In this document: positions 58,966 to 64,000 of the stretch, piece after piece | Layout of the letters: each line of letters begins with the position of its first letter | Numbering within the stretch: the stretch's first letter is position 1 | Assembly: GCA_002336805.1 (NCBI GenBank) | Contig: DDEZ01000003.1 | Span: 1-64,000, forward strand | Direction: 5' to 3' | From: Bacteroidetes bacterium UBA1941 | GTDB taxonomy: Bacteria; Bacteroidota; Bacteroidia; Chitinophagales; LD1 | DNA length: 64,000 nucleotides | Notes under the pieces: generated by a model | Seen by the model: the letters and a program-made list of their open reading frames with translations, nothing else | Database searches by the model: none | Told to the model about the DNA's origin: nothing | Program-made: the position numbers and the translations under genes

Positions 58966-58991
58966 GAGCTACCCATCGTGGTAGCTCTTTT
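58966..58991 (+). terminator. Intrinsic terminator of the H1/DksA-like gene
   Basis: GAGCTACC / GGTAGCTC, 8-bp stem with a CATCGT loop, followed by TTTTCATTTT. Confidence 0.9.
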
Positions 58992-59104
58992 CATTTTCAG
59001 GCAGCCTTGCTTAAAAATGTTAACGAACAGCACCCGTCCATCAGCTGGCATTAAACCTGCATAAGCAATCAGCATCCAATCATTCATCATTCAAAAACAG
59101 GGTT

Positions 59105-59371
59105 ATGAAAAAGTTCATTTTGCTTCTGGTTATAGTTGTTACAGGTTTGGCCTTCAGTCAGGATGCGGGTGCGCACGGGTGGCGCAGGTATTGCGCTCCC
59201 AGGCCATACTATGCACCGGCACCGGTGGTGGTGACAGTACCCGCGCCGTACTATCGCCCGTATTGTGCTGCTCCCGTCTATCGTGATGTGTGGGTACGCC
59301 CGCACTGGCGCCATACACCCTATGGCCGTGAGTGGGTACCCGGCCACTATATCCGTCAGAGGGCATACTAG
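59105..59371 (+). CDS. Small secreted Arg/Tyr/Pro-rich protein
   Basis: 88 aa: signal peptide (MKKFILLLVIVVTGLAFSQ), then about 65 residues very rich in Arg, Tyr, Pro, Val and Trp (RRYCAPRPYYAPAPVVVTV, PHWRHTPYGREWVPGHYIR), with two cysteines. Short proteins with similar W/G/Y patterns occur in Bacteroidetes and are uncharacterised. The mature part is strongly basic, which would suit binding to polyanionic surface glycans or nucleic acid. Monocistronic, between two terminators. Confidence 0.7.
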   Translation: MKKFILLLVIVVTGLAFSQDAGAHGWRRYCAPRPYYAPAPVVVTVPAPYYRPYCAAPVYRDVWVRPHWRHTPYGREWVPGHYIRQRAY

Positions 59372-59400
59372 GCCTATCCATTTAGTAGATATTTACAGAG

Positions 59401-59430
59401 ATGCTGTCACGTAGTGACGGCATTTTTTAT
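59401..59430 (+). terminator. Intrinsic terminator of the small basic protein gene
   Basis: ATGCTGTCAC / GTGACGGCAT stem (one G-T pair) around GTA, followed by six T. Confidence 0.85.
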
Positions 59431-59715
59431 TTGACGAAGGCTATCAGACATTAAAGGTTTATGAGCTTATGTATTGGCCGGGTATATCGTCGGGTATACC
59501 TTTTTCTTTTTGTCTATCAATGTGATAGCAGAAAAGAGTAAGTATATGTGCAACGCCACGCCCCACTTTTGCATCCTTTTTTAGATGTCCTGAGTATTAA
59601 TTTTTATTCATATTTAAACTAAGTTATTTTTAAATAAAAATTAATTTTTGACATTCATTTAGTAGTTTTAGCCTTACCCCAAAAACACATTATCAACCCG
59701 ATAGAATCACCTTTT
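59431..59715. other. AT-rich upstream region of the collagen-like gene
   Basis: Most of the 344-base gap after 59371. From 59590 on it is nearly all A/T (AATTTTTATTCATATTTAAAC, TTATTTTTAAATAAAAATT), including a short palindromic ATTTTTAAATAAAAAT patch. I see no gene. It contains TTTTTG followed by TAGTTTTA with 12-base spacing, not a convincing promoter. Confidence 0.55.
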
Positions 59716-61098
59716 ATGAGAAAACTTTACCTGGGCCTTGCCGCTGCCCTCTTGCTGCTAGCCAGCCCAGCGGCCGCACAAAATAACGTCGGTATCGGCA
59801 CACTGACTCCTGACCAGAGTGCAGTATTGGAGCTGAACTCCAGCAGGCAGGGCCTCCTGCCGCCCCGCCTCACTACTGCACAGCGCCAGGGCATAGTGGC
59901 CCCTGCTGTAGGCCTCATGGTCTATGATACGGATCTCGGATGCTATTATTTCTACAGCGGTGCTGCGTGGGTATCTCTCTGTACCCCTGCTACCGCAGGC
60001 CCTACCGGCCCTACGGGCGCGATAGGTGCTGTGGGTGCCACGGGCGCTACAGGCGCGCAGGGTATCACCGGGCCATCAGGCACAGCCGGAGTCACCGGAC
60101 CTACTGGTGCTACCGGCATCGGTGCTACTGGCGCCACAGGTGCCACAGGTAGTGCTGGCCCTGCCGGATCAGCCGGAGTAGCAGGTGCTACTGGCCCTGC
60201 CGGTACGGCGGGTGCTACAGGTGCCACTGGCACTACGGGCGCCACGGGTCCTGCCGGTGCTGCGGGTATAGCCGGGCCTACGGGTGCTACCGGAGCTACA
60301 GGCGCAGCAGGTACTACGGGTGCTACGGGCAGCACAGGTGCCGCAGGCTCGGCGGGTCCTACAGGCCCGGCGGGCAGTGCTGGTGCAGCCGGACCTGCTG
60401 GTGTAGCAGGCCCTACTGGCCCCGCAGGTACTGCTGGGGCAGCCGGCGCTACGGGTCCTACGGGTGTGGGTATCACTGGCCCTACCGGCCCGGCCGGTAC
60501 AGGTACAGCCGTGACGGGTCCTACCGGACCTACTGGTGCTGCCGGTGCAGTAGGCCCTACAGGCGCAGCAGGAGCACCAGGTCCGGCCGGCACAGCTGGT
60601 GCAGCTGGCCCTACAGGTCCGGCCGGTACAGCTGGCACTGCCGGCGCTACGGGTCCTACAGGCCCGGCGGGCACGGGATCAGTACTCATACACTCTATAT
60701 CCGGTACTACCAATATCTCTATGAACTCGGCCTCTTTTGTCACCACCGGTCTCAGCCTCACATTTACCCCCACACTATCCAATGTCCTGTTTCTCGTGTC
60801 CATGTCCGGAGATGAGGACCTCACTGTAGCACCCCAGCAGAGTGTGCTGGTGCGCCTCGTAGAGGGCAGCACGGTGATAGGTGGTACTGCCTCTATCTGT
60901 CAGGACTATGATGACTTTGGTGATATAGTATCCTATTGGAGTGTGTCTTTCAGTACAGCTATACCGGTCACTACCGGTGTGAGCCATACCTACACCCTCC
61001 AGTGGGCCCGCGAGGCCAATTTTACAGGCAATATAGTGTGCAGGCCGGTAGCTGACCCTAGTGCCCAGCACCGTACCATCACTGCCATAGAGTTCTGA
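59716..61098 (+). CDS. Secreted collagen-like triplet-repeat protein
   Basis: 460 aa. Signal peptide (MRKLYLGLAAALLLLASPAAAQ), an N-terminal domain (about 23-92) with NVGIGTLTPDQSAVLELNSSRQGLLPPRLTTAQR and GLMVYDTDLGCYYFYSGAAW, a pattern frequent at the N-terminus of Bacteroidetes surface fibres, then a Gly-X-Y tract (residues about 95-321, roughly 75 triplets, dominated by GAT, GPT, GPA and GTA), then a C-terminal beta-rich globular domain (about 325-460) with features of trimerising heads. Very few Gly-Pro-Pro triplets and a high Thr content suggest a bacterial-type triple helix stabilised without hydroxyproline. Two or three breaks in phase occur. Confidence 0.9.
   Translation: MRKLYLGLAAALLLLASPAAAQNNVGIGTLTPDQSAVLELNSSRQGLLPPRLTTAQRQGIVAPAVGLMVYDTDLGCYYFYSGAAWVSLCTPATAGPTGPTGAIGAVGATGATGAQGITGPSGTAGVTGPTGATGIGATGATGATGSAGPAGSAGVAGATGPAGTAGATGATGTTGATGPAGAAGIAGPTGATGATGAAGTTGATGSTGAAGSAGPTGPAGSAGAAGPAGVAGPTGPAGTAGAAGATGPTGVGITGPTGPAGTGTAVTGPTGPTGAAGAVGPTGAAGAPGPAGTAGAAGPTGPAGTAGTAGATGPTGPAGTGSVLIHSISGTTNISMNSASFVTTGLSLTFTPTLSNVLFLVSMSGDEDLTVAPQQSVLVRLVEGSTVIGGTASICQDYDDFGDIVSYWSVSFSTAIPVTTGVSHTYTLQWAREANFTGNIVCRPVADPSAQHRTITAIEF
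59998..60677 (+). repeat. Collagen-like Gly-X-Y coding region
   Basis: About 75 triplets encoded in frame, Gly codons mostly GGC/GGT/GGA, with Ala, Thr and Pro at X and Y. Local repeats of 9-27 bases recur (for example GGTGCTACAGGTGCCACTGG-like units). Phase is broken at GATGIGAT, GPTGVGIT and GTGTAVT. Confidence 0.9.
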
Positions 61099-61120
61099 CC
61101 TGATTTTCTCTCATATCCAG

Positions 61121-61140
61121 AGGCCCTCCGGGGCCTTTTT
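61121..61140 (+). terminator. Intrinsic terminator of the collagen-like gene
   Basis: AGGCCC / GGGCCT stem with a TCCG loop, followed by TTTTCTTTT. Confidence 0.85.
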
Positions 61141-61208
61141 CTTTTGGCGGCGGTGACATGATATGAGCCAGTTTATGTTATCAGCAGCCACTTATACAGC
61201 GGCATTGT

Positions 61209-61216
61209 TATATTTG
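61209..61216 (+). promoter_or_regulatory. Bacteroidetes -7 box of the isomerase gene
   Basis: TATATTTG, exact TAnnTTTG, 25 bases before the ATG at 61242. No TTTG at the ideal distance. Confidence 0.55.
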
Positions 61217-61241
61217 CCAGTCCAAAAATCAAACGTCCGTG

Positions 61242-62231
61242 ATGGAACAACTCATAGCCAGCTTCCCACAGCATATCCTGGAAGCTATCCGCCTGACAGA
61301 AAATGCCAAACTTTCCCGCAGGGAAACAGCCATAAAGAATGTCCTCATCTGTGGCCTGGGGGGCTCCGGCATAGGTGGTGATCTGGTCACTGACCTCACT
61401 GCCGCAGAGATCACCGTACCCATCATAGTCAATAAGGGCTACGAGCTACCTGCCTTTGCAGATGCAGATACACTGCTCATCCTGTGCTCATACTCCGGCA
61501 ATACGGAGGAGACACTCTCATGTACCAATGAGGCTATCCGCCGCGGGCTGAAGCCTGTCTGCATCGCCTCCGGGGGCAAACTGAAGGAATTGGCCGCTAC
61601 CCACGGTTTTGACTTTATAGAAGTGCCGGGTGGTTTCCCACCGCGCACCACCCTGGGTTTTAACTCTACCATCCTGTTTTATGTGCTGGATAGTTTTGGT
61701 CTCATAGACCTGAGCGTAGGAGAGGAGATGGCGGCTGTGTCTGAGTTTCTCACACAAAATCAATCAGATATAAAGGCGGAAAGCCAGGCCCTAGCCAAAA
61801 AGCTGGGCGGCAAGGCCGTAATAGCGTATACAGAGGACCGCATCAAGAGCGTGGCCCTGCGCCTGAAGCAGCAGATCAATGAAAACGCTAAGTCAAACTG
61901 CTGGATCAACGTCATCCCTGAGCTAAACCACAATGAGCTGGTGGGCTGGCGGTTTAAAAACGAGACCCTGGCGGCACTCTACCTGCGTACGGACTACGAA
62001 AATCCGCGCAATGTACTCCGCTTTGACTTTATCAAACCTACCGTGGCTGACCATGTGAGCGCGCTCTACGAGGTACGCGCCAAGGGTGCCAGCCTCCTGC
62101 AGCAATACTTCTACCACGTGCACTTTGGAGACTGGCTGTCATACTTCATGGCGCTGGAGCACGGTGTGGACGCCGTAGAGGTGCATGTCATAGACGCCCT
62201 GAAGAACCACCTCAGCTCGGTAGCACAGTAA
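61242..62231 (+). CDS. Bifunctional phosphoglucose/phosphomannose isomerase
   Basis: 329 aa from the ATG at 61242 (a GTG one codon earlier is possible). SIS-domain isomerase of the bifunctional family: GLGGSGIGGDLV (about 37-48), SYSGNTEETLS (about 82-92), the second SIS half with PPRTTLGFNSTILF, and NVIPELNHNELVGW. It interconverts glucose-6-phosphate, fructose-6-phosphate and mannose-6-phosphate, so it can supply GDP-mannose for the GT-C mannosyltransferases further upstream. Cytosolic. Three bases from the next gene. Confidence 0.9.
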   Translation: MEQLIASFPQHILEAIRLTENAKLSRRETAIKNVLICGLGGSGIGGDLVTDLTAAEITVPIIVNKGYELPAFADADTLLILCSYSGNTEETLSCTNEAIRRGLKPVCIASGGKLKELAATHGFDFIEVPGGFPPRTTLGFNSTILFYVLDSFGLIDLSVGEEMAAVSEFLTQNQSDIKAESQALAKKLGGKAVIAYTEDRIKSVALRLKQQINENAKSNCWINVIPELNHNELVGWRFKNETLAALYLRTDYENPRNVLRFDFIKPTVADHVSALYEVRAKGASLLQQYFYHVHFGDWLSYFMALEHGVDAVEVHVIDALKNHLSSVAQ

Positions 62232-62234
62232 GCC

Positions 62235-63311
62235 ATGGCAGAAGCAGATGACGATATAGCACTGGATGCGCTCGGAGAGGACCAGCCGGAAGATCTCGTA
62301 GAGCAGTTCCGCTTTACAGTAGACAAAGGGCAGGAGACCACCCGGATAGACAAATTTCTGGTGGCACGCATAGGTGCCGAAGTATCCCGTACACGTATCC
62401 AGAGTGCAGCCGAGGCCGGTTCTATACTGGTCAACGGTAAGCCGATCAAGTCAAACTACAAGATCCGGCCGCTGGATGACATACAGATCATCCTGCCACG
62501 TCCGGAGCATGAGTATGAGCTCCTGCCGGAGAATATACCACTGGATATCATCTATGAGGATGACCACCTGCTGGTGATCAATAAACAACCCGGCCTGGTC
62601 TGTCACCCGGGATTGGGTAACTATAAGGGTACACTTATCAATGCCCTGATGTATCATTTTGAGAATTTGCCCAGTGCCGGCCAGTCATACAGGCCAGGCC
62701 TGGTACACCGGATAGATAAGGATACCAGTGGCCTGATGGTCATAGCCAAGACCGAATATGCCCTCGCACACCTCAGCAAGCAGTTCTTTGACAGGACCAT
62801 ACAGCGACTGTACAAGGCGCTGGCCTGGGGCAATGTGGAGGAAGACCGGGGCACTATCACCGGCAATATAGGTCGGGATCATCGTGACCGCAGGCAGTTT
62901 GAGGTATATCCGGAGGGAGATCAGGGTAAACATGCGGTTACGCATTATGAAGTGCTGGAGCGGCTGAACTATGTCACTCTGGTCCAGTGCAAGCTGGAGA
63001 CCGGCCGTACCCACCAGATCCGCGTCCATATGAAGTACATCGGGCACACCCTCTTCAATGATGCCCGCTACGGCGGTGACCAGATACTCAAGGGGACCAT
63101 CTATACCAAATACAAGCAGTTTATCAATAACTGCTTTGAGATCCTGCCGAGGCAGGCGCTGCATGCCGCCACCCTCGGATTCGTGCATCCAGCTACGGGT
63201 CAGAATATGTTCTTTGAGCAGCCTCTGCCTGATGACTTTGCAGGGGTGCTGGACAAGTGGCGCCGCTACTGGCAGACCATGGAGCAGCGTATAGATCTGG
63301 GAGATGAGTAG
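62235..63311 (+). CDS. RNA pseudouridine synthase, RluA/RluD family
   Basis: 358 aa: an acidic N-terminal leader (1-24), an S4 RNA-binding domain (about 28-88: TRIDKFLVARIG, SRTRIQSAAEAGSILVNGKPIKSNYKI) and the catalytic domain with Asp161 in LVHRIDKDTSGLMVIAKT. RTHQIRVHMKYIGHTLFNDARYGG is the second family block. It converts uridines in 23S rRNA (RluD-type, helix 69) most likely; RluC-type cannot be excluded. Operon with the isomerase gene. Confidence 0.93.
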   Translation: MAEADDDIALDALGEDQPEDLVEQFRFTVDKGQETTRIDKFLVARIGAEVSRTRIQSAAEAGSILVNGKPIKSNYKIRPLDDIQIILPRPEHEYELLPENIPLDIIYEDDHLLVINKQPGLVCHPGLGNYKGTLINALMYHFENLPSAGQSYRPGLVHRIDKDTSGLMVIAKTEYALAHLSKQFFDRTIQRLYKALAWGNVEEDRGTITGNIGRDHRDRRQFEVYPEGDQGKHAVTHYEVLERLNYVTLVQCKLETGRTHQIRVHMKYIGHTLFNDARYGGDQILKGTIYTKYKQFINNCFEILPRQALHAATLGFVHPATGQNMFFEQPLPDDFAGVLDKWRRYWQTMEQRIDLGDE

Positions 63312-63405
63312 TCCATTTTTGATTTTTAGTTTAGTTTTATATTATTGATTTATTGTTATTTATTTAAGTTTGATTATACCATTACTTTAAATAAATCGGA
63401 CAGCT

Positions 63406-64000
63406 ATGGGACAGAGAGATCTTCGCTTTGATGCCTACATAGGCAAGGCGCAACCCTTTGCAAAGCCCATCCTTGAGCATATCCGCCAGCTGACACACAA
63501 GGCCTGCCCTGACGTCCGGGAGACCATCAAGTGGGGGCATCTTTTCTTTGAATATAAGGATGGCAACCTCTGCATGATGGCAGGCTTTAAGCAGCACTGT
63601 ACGTTTGGCTTCTGGCTGCAAAAGGAGATGAAAGACCCTGCGGATATCCTGCAGGAGGGTGCCAATAAAGAGGCTCATGGCCAGCTGGGCAGGCTGACCA
63701 CAGTTGGTGACCTCCCCTCTGATAAGATACTGAATGGTTACATAAAGGAAGCGATGAGCCTGATAGACAGCGGCGTGAAGCTGGCTCGACCTAAGGCAGA
63801 ACCAAAGGCTGAAACCGAAGTCCCTGACTATCTGATCGCTGCCCTAAAAAAGGATAAGGCAGCCAAAGCAGGCTTTCAGGCCTTTGGTCCCGGTGCGCGC
63901 AGGGAGTACATCCAGTGGCTGGAGGAGGCCAAGACCGAAGCCACCCGCACGAAGCGCCTGGAGACAGCACTGGAGTGGATAGCTGAGGGCAAGACCCGCA
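63406..64000 (+). CDS. YdeI/OmpD-associated family protein (3' end cut by window)
   Basis: At least 198 aa, open at the window end. N-terminal DUF1801-like domain (about 1-125: VRETIKWGHLFFEYKDGNLCMMAGFKQHCTFGFWLQ), linker, then the OmdA-like bacteriocin-protection segment FGPGARREYIQWLEEAKTEATRTKRLETALEWIAEGK. The family is cytosolic; in Salmonella YdeI is linked to antimicrobial-peptide resistance together with OmpD, but the mechanism is unclear. ATG at 63406 is preceded by AT-rich non-coding DNA. Confidence 0.85.
   Translation, partial: MGQRDLRFDAYIGKAQPFAKPILEHIRQLTHKACPDVRETIKWGHLFFEYKDGNLCMMAGFKQHCTFGFWLQKEMKDPADILQEGANKEAHGQLGRLTTVGDLPSDKILNGYIKEAMSLIDSGVKLARPKAEPKAETEVPDYLIAALKKDKAAKAGFQAFGPGARREYIQWLEEAKTEATRTKRLETALEWIAEGKTR

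Noticed and set aside
59952..60872. 306-codon minus-strand frame, Pro/Val/Gly-rich, opposite the collagen-like gene
   Set aside because: The antisense of Gly-X-Y repeats automatically gives such a frame; the plus strand has the signal peptide and domains.
1..64000. tRNA, rRNA, riboswitch, transposase or prophage genes
   Set aside because: I looked in all gaps for tRNA T-loop (GGTTCGAATC-like) sequences, rRNA cores and IS inverted repeats and found none convincing. The Xer gene at 41206 is a housekeeping type and not a prophage integrase.

Overview
The window looks like chromosome from a mid-GC member of the phylum Bacteroidetes/Bacteroidota; a Chitinophagales-like lineage is my guess and is not proven. 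The evidence is Bacteroidetes-type promoter boxes (TAnnTTTG at 2180, 37747, 42169, 57697 and 61209, once with a TTTG box exactly 19 bases upstream, before rpsU), secreted proteins whose signal peptides end in AQ, a TonB-dependent receptor with a carboxypeptidase-regulatory-like domain, a subtilase with a type IX secretion tail, a TraR/DksA protein with the degenerate finger usual in this phylum, a futalosine-type menaquinone enzyme, and a DUF3857 transglutaminase-like protein. I saw no rRNA, tRNA, CRISPR array, transposase or phage module.

Layout. 1-1400 is an AT-rich island with an orphan PD-(D/E)XK nuclease gene followed by a non-coding field of long and short GTCCCA-rich repeats. 1.4-12.3 kb holds deoxynucleoside kinase, an OmpA/thrombospondin-repeat envelope protein, ornithine aminotransferase, a large secreted subtilase with twelve 26-residue repeats, and a TonB-dependent receptor. 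12.4-14.6 kb is a two-gene HdrC/HdrB-like iron-sulphur operon. 14.7-33 kb is mostly housekeeping (valS, ung, ferredoxin-NADP reductase, icd, an ECF sigma/anti-sigma pair, rdgB, cdd, polyprenyl synthase, Sua5-type protein, futalosine hydrolase-like protein, mltG) with a few envelope and unknown proteins between.

34.0-36.3 kb carries the most unusual locus: four tandem paralogues of a small secreted glycine-rich two-helix protein I do not recognise. Two of them share an identical 23-base element at an identical distance from the start codon. 36.5-44.9 kb has an acyl-CoA dehydrogenase, rpsU, a glycosyltransferase / dioxygenase / aldo-keto reductase cassette lying between rpsU and a Xer recombinase gene, a soluble hybrid histidine kinase and a lysophospholipid acyltransferase. 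44.9-50 kb contains three different multi-membrane GT-C glycosyltransferases, which suggests envelope glycan or glycolipid assembly.

50.1-55.8 kb is rich in lipid genes: fatty acid desaturase, a second acyl-CoA dehydrogenase, paired LEA14-like envelope proteins and a neutral-ceramidase-like protein with no signal peptide. A LytS/LytTR two-component pair follows, then a histone-H1-like/DksA fusion, a small secreted basic protein, a long collagen-like protein, phospho-sugar isomerase, an RluA-type pseudouridine synthase and, cut by the window end, a YdeI/OmpD-associated protein. Most convergent gene pairs are separated by good intrinsic terminators, some bidirectional.
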